Notes: generated from the letters alone by a model not told the origin. A DNA stretch of 64,000 nt from an uncultured Collinsella sp. (GCA_900556415.1 USOU01000005.1:1-64000); one strand, 5' to 3'; shown: positions 43,071-51,829, counted from the first letter of the stretch. Numbers and translations are program-made.

Positions 43071-44354
43071 CTAAATCGTCTCGAGGAAGGCCTCGATGCG
43101 GGTCTGGAGCTGACCGGCGTCCTCGCCAGCGTAGTCGGTCGTAATGTGCATAAACGGAATGCCGGCCTCCTCGGCGGCCTTCTCCACGGCAAACGACTCC
43201 ATCTCATAGAGCGTGCAGAACTGCAGGGCCACGTCGACGATACCGTCGGCATGCAGGTCGTGCGCCATCTGGACAATGTCCTTCATACGCTGGTCATTGG
43301 GCGTAAAAACGGCGCAGTTGATCTTAAAGTAGCGCTCGGCGATGGCATCGAGCATCTCGTCAACCGTCTCACCGGACTCATCGACCAAGTCCTTGTAATA
43401 GCGCGAACCCGTGCAGGACTCCTCGCCCACCACGACGCCGCCGGCCTTCTCGATGATGTTGAACAGCTTCCAGTTGGGCACGGCCATGGGCGTGCCGGTG
43501 TACAGGATGCGCTTGGTCCCCTTGGGCGCCACACCCTCGCCGGCCTCGACACGCTGCTCGCACTCAGCCGCCATATCGTTGATGGCTCCGGTCAGACGCG
43601 GCGTGTCGTCCATAAAGGCGGCCTGAACGGTCAGCAGGCTATCGAGACCGCTGATGGGCGCCGGGTCGGCAGCGCGCGTGGCAGCGAGGCGCTGCAGGGC
43701 GCGGCGCTTCTCATTGACGGCGTGGATGGCGGTCTTCAGACGCTCAGGCGTAATCGTGACGCCGCACTCCTCCTCAATCTTGGCGGCGAGCTTCTTGACC
43801 TCGGCCTTCCAGGTCACGAGCGTCGACTCGTCGTGTACGTTGGGGATATCCATGACGTACATGTTCTTTTGCGTGGCAAAAAACTCGTAGGCCTTCTTCT
43901 TGCCATCGCAGGTGTTCTCGCCCACCACCAAGTCACTCGACTCAATGTAGGGGCAGACCTCGCCCAGCTTAAAGCCGGCAAAGCTCTTGATGAGCGGACA
44001 AGTGTTGCGCGGCAAGTGCTCCTCGACCTTGTCGGTTGCCCAGTCGGCACCCGAGCACAGACCAACGGGAATGCCGTCACAGGCAAGCACGATCTCCTCG
44101 GGCACGTACACACAGAACGAGCCCACGATCTTGGTGGCCTCGCCAGCCTCCTTCTTGTCGAGCATCTCCTTAATACGGCCGCTGTGGATGTTGGTGGCGA
44201 CAAAATCCAGGTAGGACGTGGACTTGGGGCGATTGTTCTGCGTCAAGAACATATCGCCGTACATCTGGCCCACGGCGCCCAGCAGCATGTCGTGGTCGGC
44301 AAGATTCATGCCGAGGCTCTCCCACATCGGATGGAAATCAAATTCTTCAGCCAT
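43071..44354 (-). CDS. Double-cubane-cluster / 2-hydroxyacyl-CoA dehydratase-like reductase B, 427 aa
   Basis: Paralogue of the 36393 product with the same cysteine layout: VGSFCVYVPEEIVLACDGIP, LPRNTCPLIKSFAGFK, VGENTCDGKKKAYEFF, EESCTGSRYY and LQFCTLYEME. One block differs: where the first has ITGCPVGG this has YTGTPMAV, so a cysteine is missing. An extra 40-residue N-terminal segment is present. GAGGGGA lies before ATG 44354. It may form a heteromer with the 36393 product, like dehydratase alpha/beta subunits, or be an independent homodimer. Confidence 0.83.
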   Translation of the reverse strand: MAEEFDFHPMWESLGMNLADHDMLLGAVGQMYGDMFLTQNNRPKSTSYLDFVATNIHSGRIKEMLDKKEAGEATKIVGSFCVYVPEEIVLACDGIPVGLCSGADWATDKVEEHLPRNTCPLIKSFAGFKLGEVCPYIESSDLVVGENTCDGKKKAYEFFATQKNMYVMDIPNVHDESTLVTWKAEVKKLAAKIEEECGVTITPERLKTAIHAVNEKRRALQRLAATRAADPAPISGLDSLLTVQAAFMDDTPRLTGAINDMAAECEQRVEAGEGVAPKGTKRILYTGTPMAVPNWKLFNIIEKAGGVVVGEESCTGSRYYKDLVDESGETVDEMLDAIAERYFKINCAVFTPNDQRMKDIVQMAHDLHADGIVDVALQFCTLYEMESFAVEKAAEEAGIPFMHITTDYAGEDAGQLQTRIEAFLETI

Positions 44355-44517
44355 GACGGTTCCCCTCTCGAACCAAAAATGAATAGCTACGGTATTGCTG
44401 CACGGTGGGTGGCGAAAACCCATCCGCGCCTAAACCCGGAATTTTGGGGAACCTGCTTTGCAGCTGATTATTTAGTTGTGCGTCGTCTCTCCCGGAGCCG
44501 TGAACATACCTGCTCAT
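44347..44517 (-). CDS. Possible small protein, 56 aa, coupled to reductase B
   Basis: ATG 44517 overlaps the stop of the 22-codon ORF (ATGA). The stop overlaps the reductase start (ATGGCTGA). The sequence (MSRYVHGSGRDDAQLNNQLQ at the start) has no recognised family and no membrane segment. It could be a real small protein or only a coupling frame. Confidence 0.35.
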   Translation of the reverse strand: MSRYVHGSGRDDAQLNNQLQSRFPKIPGLGADGFSPPTVQQYRSYSFLVREGNRHG

Positions 44518-44582
44518 ATGCGACTCCGAGCCATATACAGGGCGCGCGCGGCAACGCGGCGAATGTATGTCGTCTGCGGCAT
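44514..44582 (-). CDS. Possible 22-aa leader peptide with strong ribosome site
   Basis: AAGGAGGG lies seven bases before ATG 44582, the best ribosome site of the region. The peptide MPQTTYIRRVAARALYMARS plus two residues is basic. It lies between the candidate promoter and reductase B. Confidence 0.35.
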   Translation of the reverse strand: MPQTTYIRRVAARALYMARSRI

Positions 44583-44612
44583 GTGCGCACCCTCCTTAAC
44601 CAGTTGAGGTCA

Positions 44613-44649
44613 ACTATATCAACGGTCATCGCCCCTGCGAACACCGTTG
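44613..44649 (-). promoter_or_regulatory. Candidate promoter and operator for the reductase/ABC/selenium operon
   Basis: On the minus strand TTCGCA (44636-44641), a 17-base spacer and TATAGT (44613-44618) point toward the small ORFs. The inverted pair CAACGGT/ACCGTTG (44620-44626 and 44643-44649) overlaps it. GTTGAGGTCAAC at 44603 is a further perfect palindrome. The rest of 44583-44746 shows no gene. Confidence 0.5.
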
Positions 44650-44746
44650 ACATTCGTACGACAGCGTCGTGTGCCGTCGTTCAATAAATAGTTATCTTGA
44701 TTGATAAGAGTTTGTCATACCTCATTCGGCGAACGGCAAAGACAAA

Positions 44747-44773
44747 GCCGCCGAGGCCTATATCCCCGACGGC
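44747..44773 (-). terminator. Terminator of modC
   Basis: GCCGTCGGGG/CCTCGGCGGC stem with two wobble pairs, followed by TTTGTCTTT on the minus strand, 12 bases after the modC stop. Confidence 0.75.
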
Positions 44774-44784
44774 ATTACCCGGCG

Positions 44785-45855
44785 CTATCGACAAACCAAA
44801 TGAATCCTGCTGGCATCGAAGTGCATGCGCAGCGTCTCACCCGCTTGCGGCAACTCGTCGACAGGCATGCCCACTTTGTTGACCTTCCACTGCAGGCGCG
44901 TCGGCGCATCGGCACGCGGCACGTCCAACAGCACCAGGCGCTCAAAACGCGAATCGCTCACTCGGGCCACATGCAGGTCGTAGCTGTTACGACCCCGCTC
45001 AGCACGGTTGTCCACATGGAAGTAGCTTGCGCGAATGCCCAGGTACGCCACATTATCGGGAACCTCGCGACCCACATTAAAGGTCATGCCCCAGTCGAGG
45101 GCCTCAACTTCTTCGTCGCCAATCTTGCGCGCCCGGCTTGTGTTCTTGCAGCCCGTCAGGCGCAGCGCCGCCAGCGTATGCGGACAGCGGACCACGTCCT
45201 CGACGGAGCCGATCTCCTCAACATGCCCGTCGTGCATCACGCAGATGCGCTGGCACAGGCGGCACGCTTCGTCGATGTCGTGGCTCACGTAGAGCACGGT
45301 ACGGTTACACACATCGAACAGGTCGAGCATGTTCTGCTCGAGGGCGCTCTTAAGATAGGAATCGAGCGCGCTCATGGGCTCGTCGAACATAAAAATGCCC
45401 GGATGTGCCGCCACCATGCGGGCAAGCGCCACGCGTTGTTGCTGGCCGCCCGAGAGCCGCGCGGGATAGCGGTCGGCGAAATCGGCCAGGCCAAAGATGC
45501 CCAGATAGCGCTCGGCGAGCTTTTTGCGCGCGGCGGCGTCGCCCACGTTCTTTACACCAGCGCATACGTTATCGGCCACCGTCATGTTGGGAAACAGCTG
45601 ATAGCTTTGGAACAACAGGGCGCATTTTCGCTCCTGGGGCGACAGGTTGATGCCCGCCGCCGAGTCAAAAAAGGTCACGCCGTTGACGACGATCTTGCCC
45701 TCGTCGGGCGTCTCCACACCGGCGATGCAGCGCAGCGTACAGCTCTTGCCGCAGCCCGAGGCGCCCAGCAGGGCCACGCGCTCCTCGCCGGCCTCAAGCT
45801 GCATGTCGAGCATAAACCCGGGATAGCGCTTTTTGATATCCAGAACGAGCGACAT
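44785..45855 (-). CDS. modC: Molybdate ABC transporter ATPase ModC, 356 aa
   Basis: Walker [15 protein letters not shown], signature [14 protein letters not shown], Walker [15 protein letters not shown]-terminal extension of about 110 residues ([17 protein letters not shown]) is in the place of the molybdate-sensing TOBE domain. It lies three bases after modB and provides the import power for Mo in the cofactor. Confidence 0.92.
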   Translation of the reverse strand: MSLVLDIKKRYPGFMLDMQLEAGEERVALLGASGCGKSCTLRCIAGVETPDEGKIVVNGVTFFDSAAGINLSPQERKCALLFQSYQLFPNMTVADNVCAGVKNVGDAAARKKLAERYLGIFGLADFADRYPARLSGGQQQRVALARMVAAHPGIFMFDEPMSALDSYLKSALEQNMLDLFDVCNRTVLYVSHDIDEACRLCQRICVMHDGHVEEIGSVEDVVRCPHTLAALRLTGCKNTSRARKIGDEEVEALDWGMTFNVGREVPDNVAYLGIRASYFHVDNRAERGRNSYDLHVARVSDSRFERLVLLDVPRADAPTRLQWKVNKVGMPVDELPQAGETLRMHFDASRIHLVCR

Positions 45856-45858
45856 GGC

Positions 45859-47301
45859 CTATCGACCTCCCTGCAAAGCGGCATCATCGCGCATGAGCTC
45901 GGCCAGCGCCTCGCGATCGATACGCAAGGCATCGCCGCCCGCCGGGTCGAGCGAATCGCCCTGTCCGGTGAGATCTTTGGCCTGTTTGCGCTCAACACGG
46001 GAGAGACCGCGCTCGCGATACTTTTGCGAATGCGCCGTGTACATGTTGATGAATAGGATGACCAGGAAGCTGAACGCTATTACGACCACGACCCAAAAGA
46101 TGGCCACCGACGTATTGCCGCCCATCCACTCAAAGTAGATGGAGATGGGAATGGTCTGCGTAATACCGGCGTAGTTGCCCGCAAAGAACAGGGTGCAGCC
46201 AAACTCGCCCATCGCGCGGGCAAAGGCGAGCACCGTGCCGGCGGCAATCGAGGGCCAGCCAAGCGGCATCATAAGCTTGGTAAAGATGCGACGCTCGGAC
46301 CATCCCAGGGTTCGCGCGGCGTCGAGCATCTGCGTGTCAAGGCTCTCAAAGGCACCGAGCGCCGTACGGTAGACCAGGGGAAACGACACCACCACGGCAG
46401 ATATCACCGCTGCCGGCCACGTAAAGACGATCGAGACGCCGTGCGCAATGAGCCACTGGCCCACCCCGGTCGATCGACCAAACAGCATGAGGAGCAGAAA
46501 GCCGCAGACCGTGGGCGGCAACACCATAGGGATGGTAAAGACCGAATCGAGCAGGCCCTTGATGCGACTCGAGGTACCCATGGTCTTCCACGCGGCGAAC
46601 AGGCCCAGTGCAAAGGAGATCAGCAGGGCAAGGCCGCTCGTTTTTATGGACACCCAAAACGGGCGATAGTCGATACCGCCCAAAAAGGAAGTCAGAGAGG
46701 TCAAGGGCCCCTGCTCACCCCGCAACACGGCAGACGATGCCTCTACCATTTGAGCGCTATCAAGCCAACGCGCGCCGCCCTTGGCATCACCCGAGGCTGA
46801 TGCGATCACCACATAGCGGTCCCCATCCGCACCGCGCTCGTCAAAGCCATAGGTATACCCGCCGGCATCAAACGTTGTTTCCGCCGTGACATACCAAGGA
46901 AGATTCACGTCCCCTAGCTGCGCACCTCCCATGCAGTTTGCGCTGTCGAGCTTACAGACAAGGGCCTTGAGACCCGATACGCACTCGTTATCCTGCGGAT
47001 CCAATCCATACTTCTCGACCGCCTTAGGCGATATCCACACCACAACGCGATCGGCAGCAGGCGCCACTACAAGGTCCACGTCCTCGTCAACGGGAAACCG
47101 GTAGCCCTCAGGCTGGCCCTCCATGGCACGAGCGGTCCCCTTGGCCAACCGCTCAAAACCCTTGATCCCATAGGAAAGCCCATGAGCGGTCGCAGCAACC
47201 TGGGCCCCGTCCTCAGCGTCCCCAGCAAACGCAAATCCCGGCACCCAGCAAAGCGCGAAGGTCAAAGCACAGGCGACTAGTATGCGGAATCTATTTAGCA
47301 C
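45859..47301 (-). CDS. modB: Molybdate ABC permease ModB with large N-terminal extension, about 480 aa
   Basis: The last 265 residues are a normal ModB permease: VFTIPMVLPPTVCGFLLLMLFG, then DAARTLGWSERRIFTKLMMPL (EAA loop) and FARAMGEFGCTLFFAGN. Before it lies an N-terminal signal-anchor (FRILVACALTFALCWVPGFAFAGD) and some 180 residues of apparently extracytoplasmic, Asp-rich sequence I do not recognise, with two Cys. ModB alone is usually about 230 aa. The start at GTG 47301 (GGAG seven bases upstream) is preferred to a longer frame that reaches the modA end. Confidence 0.88.
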   Translation of the reverse strand: MLNRFRILVACALTFALCWVPGFAFAGDAEDGAQVAATAHGLSYGIKGFERLAKGTARAMEGQPEGYRFPVDEDVDLVVAPAADRVVVWISPKAVEKYGLDPQDNECVSGLKALVCKLDSANCMGGAQLGDVNLPWYVTAETTFDAGGYTYGFDERGADGDRYVVIASASGDAKGGARWLDSAQMVEASSAVLRGEQGPLTSLTSFLGGIDYRPFWVSIKTSGLALLISFALGLFAAWKTMGTSSRIKGLLDSVFTIPMVLPPTVCGFLLLMLFGRSTGVGQWLIAHGVSIVFTWPAAVISAVVVSFPLVYRTALGAFESLDTQMLDAARTLGWSERRIFTKLMMPLGWPSIAAGTVLAFARAMGEFGCTLFFAGNYAGITQTIPISIYFEWMGGNTSVAIFWVVVVIAFSFLVILFINMYTAHSQKYRERGLSRVERKQAKDLTGQGDSLDPAGGDALRIDREALAELMRDDAALQGGR

Positions 47302-47369
47302 GAAAAGCTCCAAGCGAATACAAGGACGGAGTGAAACACAAAACGATGGAATTATCGCGCCAAGCCGCA

Positions 47370-48242
47370 CTACGCGGAAAGCTCAAAGCCGTACTTAGCC
47401 CAAATCTTCTGAGCCTTCTTGTTGGTCAGGCAAAAGTCGATGAACGCCTTGGCCTCGTCGGCATGTTCGGAGCTATCGGCCACGGCGCCCGGGTACACGA
47501 TGGGTTTGTGCGAGTCCTCGGGACACACAAACGCCTCCTCGATGCCGTCGTAACGGAAGATGTCAGAGCTGTAGACGAAACCGGCCACGCAGTCGCCCGT
47601 GGACACATAAGCGGCGGCGGTACCAACTTTGTCGGCCAGTGCGACCTTGTCGGCGATCTCGGGAGCATACTCGCCGTCGTCGCCCTCGGTGCCGGTGTAG
47701 AGGCCCACGGAGGCCAGGGCCTGGTTGGCGTACTTGCCGGCGGGGACGGTCTTGGCGTCGCCAATGGCGATCTTGCCGTCCAGGTTCGCGACGTCGGCGA
47801 TGGCCTCGACCTTGGTGTCGGAGCCCTCGGCGCGAATGATCACAAGGTCGTTGACGAACATGTCCTCACGCGTGTCGGCGTCGACGAGCTCGGCGGCCTC
47901 CGCGTCGTCCATGGTGCCCTTGGAAGCCGTGATGAGCACGTCGACGGCGGCACCGGCGCGCATCTGCTCGACAAGGTCGCCAGACGCCTTAAACTGCGTG
48001 TCGGCAAACGTGGTGCCGGTCTGCTCGGTGTAAAGCTCCTGAACCTCGGGCAGAGCCTTCTCGAGCGAGTTGGCGGCAAAGACCTGCAGCTCGACAGCTT
48101 TCTTGGAAGATGCCTTAGCAGAACCGGCATCGGAACCAGCCGGCTCGGACGTCTTGCTGCCCGAGCAGCCGGCAAGACCAAGGCCGGCAGCGGCGACAGC
48201 AGAAAGCGAGACGAATCCGCGGCGAGAAACCATATCGAACAT
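47370..48242 (-). CDS. modA: Molybdate-binding lipoprotein ModA, 290 aa
   Basis: Signal with SRRGFVSLSAVAAAGLGLAGC (Tat-like, lipobox Cys near 23 in GLAGC). The mature part fits ModA: LQVFAANSLEKALPEV for the oxyanion Ser, GAAVDVLITASKGTMDDAE, and FVYSSD near the C-terminal lobe. AAAGGG lies before ATG 48242; a TTG two codons upstream is in frame. First gene of modABC. Confidence 0.92.
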   Translation of the reverse strand: MFDMVSRRGFVSLSAVAAAGLGLAGCSGSKTSEPAGSDAGSAKASSKKAVELQVFAANSLEKALPEVQELYTEQTGTTFADTQFKASGDLVEQMRAGAAVDVLITASKGTMDDAEAAELVDADTREDMFVNDLVIIRAEGSDTKVEAIADVANLDGKIAIGDAKTVPAGKYANQALASVGLYTGTEGDDGEYAPEIADKVALADKVGTAAAYVSTGDCVAGFVYSSDIFRYDGIEEAFVCPEDSHKPIVYPGAVADSSEHADEAKAFIDFCLTNKKAQKIWAKYGFELSA

Positions 48243-48288
48243 GTTCAACCCTTTCGAACGTTTTACCCGGGTACCCCACCGCGGGCTT

Positions 48289-48342
48289 TAATCTGCAATC
48301 AGATTATACTTCCGCGCGAATAATGATAGTGAGAAATTATTC
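48289..48342 (-). promoter_or_regulatory. mod operon promoter with two dyads
   Basis: On the minus strand TATAAT (48303-48308) is a consensus -10. It overlaps the dyad TAATCTG-N4-CAGATTA (48289-48306). A second dyad, GAATAAT-N11-ATTATTC (48318-48342), covers the -35 region. Both are good operator candidates, possibly for a ModE-like regulator, though the sequence is not the E. coli ModE box. Confidence 0.6.
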
Positions 48343-48404
48343 TCGCCAGAGAATATAGTTTCGAGTTATCGTACACCTCGGCGTCGATTCGGCGGAAAAC
48401 AAAA

Positions 48405-48434
48405 GCGGAGCGACCGATAAGGTCGCCCCACCGC
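48405..48434 (-). terminator. Terminator of moeA-mogA
   Basis: GCGGAGCGACC with GGTCGCCCCACCGC, loop GATAA, then TTTTGTTTT on the minus strand, 11 bases after the mogA stop. Confidence 0.9.
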
Positions 48435-48445
48435 AGGTAAACCGC

Positions 48446-48925
48446 TTAGTTGGTATGTCCGCCGCCCGCTGTCATCTGAGCCGCATGCTCCAGCTGGTCC
48501 GCTATGGCCTCCCAGCTTTCGCGGGCGGCCTTCGTAGAACCGGGAAAGTTTACGACAAGCGTATGACCTCGTTGCATGCAAATAGCGCGCGAGAGCATAG
48601 CGCGGCGCGTCTTGGTCATGGAGTAGGCACGAATTGCCTCGGCAATACCCGGCACATCGCGGTCGCAGATGGCACGCGTCGCCTCGGGTGTCACGTCGCG
48701 CATCGAAAGACCCGTGCCGCCGCAGGTGAGCACGACATTGGCGTGGCACTCATCGGCGGCTTCCACAATGGCATCACCGATCTCGCTGGCGTCGTCGCGC
48801 ACGACCACATGTGAGGCAACCGTCCAGCCCTGCGCCACGATGAGTTCCTCGAGCGCAGCACCCGCCTCGTCCTGGGCAAGATCGCGCGTATCCGAGCACG
48901 TCACGATCGAAATCTTCAACTCCAT
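48446..48925 (-). CDS. mogA: Molybdopterin adenylyltransferase (MogA/MoaB family), 159 aa
   Basis: Activates molybdopterin with ATP before Mo insertion. Family marks: SIVTCSDTRDLAQDEAG, VVLTCGGTGLSMRDVTPEATRAI near residue 70, and LVVNFPGSTKAARES. AGGAGG precedes the ATG. It is ten bases after moeA. Confidence 0.92.
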   Translation of the reverse strand: MELKISIVTCSDTRDLAQDEAGAALEELIVAQGWTVASHVVVRDDASEIGDAIVEAADECHANVVLTCGGTGLSMRDVTPEATRAICDRDVPGIAEAIRAYSMTKTRRAMLSRAICMQRGHTLVVNFPGSTKAARESWEAIADQLEHAAQMTAGGGHTN

Positions 48926-48935
48926 AGCATTCCTC

Positions 48936-50198
48936 CTATAGCACCGTGCCCTCAGGCAGGTCGACACGCACGACATCCACGACGTCGCCCGCCTCGAGCA
49001 CGCACGGCCCTTCGTCAATACGCAGCAGGCAGTTGGCCCGCTGCATCGTGCCGAGCAGCGCCGAATTCTGCGTCTTGGCCTCGGTCACCAACAGCTCACC
49101 GGTCTCGGGGTCGCGCAAAACCGTGGCGCGATCGAAGAAGCGTCGGTCCTGGCGCTTCTTCACGCAGTGCGTCAATATCGCCTGCTGCACGGGACGCACA
49201 CCCTCGGCAAAGCCGCGCATCTTGCGGATCGCCGGACGGGCGAGCATCTCAAAGCCCACATACGCAGCAGCGGGATTGCCCGAAAGCCCGAGGTAGGGCT
49301 TACCCCCGAGCAAGCCAAACGTGATGGCCTTGCCCGGACGCATCGAGATGCGGTCAAACAGCACCTCGCCCTCGCGCCGGACGAGCGCCGTCACGAAATC
49401 GTAGTCGCCCGCCGAGGCGCCACCGCTCGTAATGACAAAATCGCACTCCTGCACGGCACGATGCACCAGCTCGGCAATCGCCTGCTCATCATCGGGCGCA
49501 ATGCCGTAGAACGCAGGCTCGGCGCCGGCATCGAGTGCCTCGGCCATCAGCGCCGAGGAGTTGGAATCGCGAATCTGACCGCGCGCCGGTACCTTACTCG
49601 GTGCGACCAGCTCCGTGCCCAGCGAGATAATGCCCACGCGCGGGGCAGCGTGCACCTTCACGTTCGCGTATCCGGCGCTCGCCAGCAGACCCGCGCCCGC
49701 CGGAGCCACGACCTCGCCGGCGTGCATCACAACATCGCCGGTATGGGCCTCCTCGGCAGCAGAGCGAACGTTCTCCCCCACCTTGGCCGGCGCCGAGAAC
49801 CTCACACGTGAGCCCTCGTTGCCGTCGCCATCGAGCACGTCGACGATCTCGTATTTCACCACGGCATCGGCACCTTCGGGTACCGGCGCGCCCGTCATGA
49901 TGCGGACTGTCTCGCCCGCGCCGATTGCGCCCTCAAACACATGGCCCGCGGCCTCGTGTCCGATAACGTCGAGCGTCACCGACGCCTCGCCAGATGCCTG
50001 CGCCAAGTCCGCCGAGCGCACGGCATATCCGTCCATAGCGCTGTTGGCAAACGGCGAGATGTCGATATCGGCCACCGCGTCCTCGGCCAAGGGAAGACCG
50101 GCGGCCTGCCACACGGGAATCTCGACGAGATCGGTCGGAGCAACGTGCGACAGGACAATCGACTGTGCGTCATCCAGCGGAATGAGTTTCTCTGCCAT
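48936..50198 (-). CDS. moeA: Molybdopterin molybdenumtransferase MoeA, 420 aa
   Basis: Inserts molybdate into adenylylated molybdopterin. Signature SPFANSAMDGYAVRSAD near residue 50, MTGAPVPEGADAVVKYE near 105, VITSGGASAGDYDF near 250 and LLGGKPYLGLSGNPAAA near 298. The start at 50198 follows AAGAGG. It forms an operon with mogA. Between 50199 and 50407 lie divergent control sequences only. Confidence 0.96.
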   Translation of the reverse strand: MAEKLIPLDDAQSIVLSHVAPTDLVEIPVWQAAGLPLAEDAVADIDISPFANSAMDGYAVRSADLAQASGEASVTLDVIGHEAAGHVFEGAIGAGETVRIMTGAPVPEGADAVVKYEIVDVLDGDGNEGSRVRFSAPAKVGENVRSAAEEAHTGDVVMHAGEVVAPAGAGLLASAGYANVKVHAAPRVGIISLGTELVAPSKVPARGQIRDSNSSALMAEALDAGAEPAFYGIAPDDEQAIAELVHRAVQECDFVITSGGASAGDYDFVTALVRREGEVLFDRISMRPGKAITFGLLGGKPYLGLSGNPAAAYVGFEMLARPAIRKMRGFAEGVRPVQQAILTHCVKKRQDRRFFDRATVLRDPETGELLVTEAKTQNSALLGTMQRANCLLRIDEGPCVLEAGDVVDVVRVDLPEGTVL

Positions 50199-50407
50199 AT
50201 GCACCTCTTAATGCCACGGCGCACAACAGGGGCGCCGATTCTTTATGCTTGCCTCAGTATAATCCCCGACGCCCGACCGCGACTCGACCTGCACCCGCAA
50301 ATACACCTGTCGGTTGCAGGCAGCGAAACAGAATGGAAACCAACCCACCGGCCCGTCGCGTTTACTGCGTTTTATAATGCTTGCGTTGCAACCTAAAAGA
50401 GGAACGT

Positions 50408-51829
50408 ATGGCTCATAACGACAAACCCGAAAGCGCAAACGAGGCGCAGGATCATTCCCAACCGTTCGACGCCGGCGGCTTTTTCTCCCTTAACGACGTC
50501 ATCATGGCAGGCAGGCATCAGCTCACCCGCTCCGAGCATCTCTTGGCTGTCGACACGCGCCGCAACGTCCGCAACCTATTCGCGAGCGCCAAGTTGCTCA
50601 TACTCGTCGTCATCGTCTCACTCGCCATGGGCGTTGCCGCTTGGGCGTTTTTGGCCTCGCTGAATATCGCGACCGATTATCGTGAGCACCATGCGTGGAT
50701 TTACGCGCTGCTTCCCGTTGTGGGCGTTGCCACCGCATGGGTGTACAAAAACCACGGTCTTGCCGCCAAACGCGGCAACAACCTGGTCATCGACTCCGCT
50801 CTGGGCACACGCCTCATCCATATGCGCATGGCCGTCCTCACGTTTGTGTGCTCCACGCTCACGCACCTAACGGGCGGATCGGCCGGTCGCGAGGGAGCTG
50901 CGGTGCAGATCGGCGGCACCATCGCCAGCAACATCTCGAGCCTCGCCCACCTCGAAAAGCATGACCACCACGACCTCATGCTCGCCGGCATCTCGTCGGC
51001 CTTTGGCGCCGTATTCGGCTCGCCCCTTGCCGGGGCTTTCTTTGGCATGGAGATGTGCTTTATCGGCAAGATCGACTACACCGCGGGCATCTACTGCCTG
51101 GTCGCCTCGTTTACCGGCTACTTTACATCACTCGCCCTGGGTACCGAATACGAAGCGAATGCCATCGCCAGCGTTCCCAATATGGCACCACGGACGGTTG
51201 TCATCGTAGTCATCAGTGCCATCATCTTCGGTCTGACGGCACGCCTCTTTGCCTGGTCGGTTCGAACCGTCAAGAGCCTGTACGGTCGCTTTATCACCAA
51301 TTACCTCGTTCGCGCACTTATAGGCGCACTCGTGGTTTTGGCCGCGTATGCCCTCCTCGACGCCTGGGACTACGCCGGCCTTTCCACGTGGCTTTCCGGC
51401 GCCGGATTTGCCGGCAACACCACCCTGGCGGACGCAGCCATCAAGTTGGTCGTCACAGCGCTTACCCTGGGCGCAGGCTTCCAAGGCGGCGAGGTCACGC
51501 CCCTGTTTGGCATCGGTGCGGCACTCGGTGGCTGGATCGGATGCCTTACCGGGCTCGACCCCAGTTTTCTGGCGGCTCTTGGCATGCTCGGCGTGTTCTG
51601 CGCCGGCCTCAACGTGCCCATCACCACCTGCATGATGGCCATCGACCTGTTCCACGGCACGGCCGCCGGGTTCTTTGTCATCGTGGCCTTTATCAGCTAC
51701 CTAACCGGCGGACACCGCGGCGTGTACCCCGCCCAGCGCATCATATCACCCAAGCGCCGTTCGCTTATTGTGGATGAGGGCGGTACGGTAGCGGATGCTA
51801 TCGAGCGCCACAACGACCTGATAGAGTAG
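50408..51829 (+). CDS. CLC-family anion channel/antiporter, CLC-F-like, 473 aa
   Basis: A double-barrelled membrane anion transporter with about 16 helices. GGSAGREGAAVQIGG near residue 155 holds the gating Glu, followed by FGSPLAGAFFGMEM. GFQGGEVTPLFGIGAALGG near 355 is the form seen in fluoride-exporting CLC-F rather than EriC chloride antiporters, so fluoride export is the best guess. A consensus TATAAT at 50373 and AGAGGAA before ATG 50408 support the start. No fluoride riboswitch is recognisable upstream. Confidence 0.87.
   Translation: MAHNDKPESANEAQDHSQPFDAGGFFSLNDVIMAGRHQLTRSEHLLAVDTRRNVRNLFASAKLLILVVIVSLAMGVAAWAFLASLNIATDYREHHAWIYALLPVVGVATAWVYKNHGLAAKRGNNLVIDSALGTRLIHMRMAVLTFVCSTLTHLTGGSAGREGAAVQIGGTIASNISSLAHLEKHDHHDLMLAGISSAFGAVFGSPLAGAFFGMEMCFIGKIDYTAGIYCLVASFTGYFTSLALGTEYEANAIASVPNMAPRTVVIVVISAIIFGLTARLFAWSVRTVKSLYGRFITNYLVRALIGALVVLAAYALLDAWDYAGLSTWLSGAGFAGNTTLADAAIKLVVTALTLGAGFQGGEVTPLFGIGAALGGWIGCLTGLDPSFLAALGMLGVFCAGLNVPITTCMMAIDLFHGTAAGFFVIVAFISYLTGGHRGVYPAQRIISPKRRSLIVDEGGTVADAIERHNDLIE

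Noticed and set aside
50262..50407. A fluoride riboswitch before the CLC gene
   Set aside because: The conserved pseudoknot sequences could not be found by eye.
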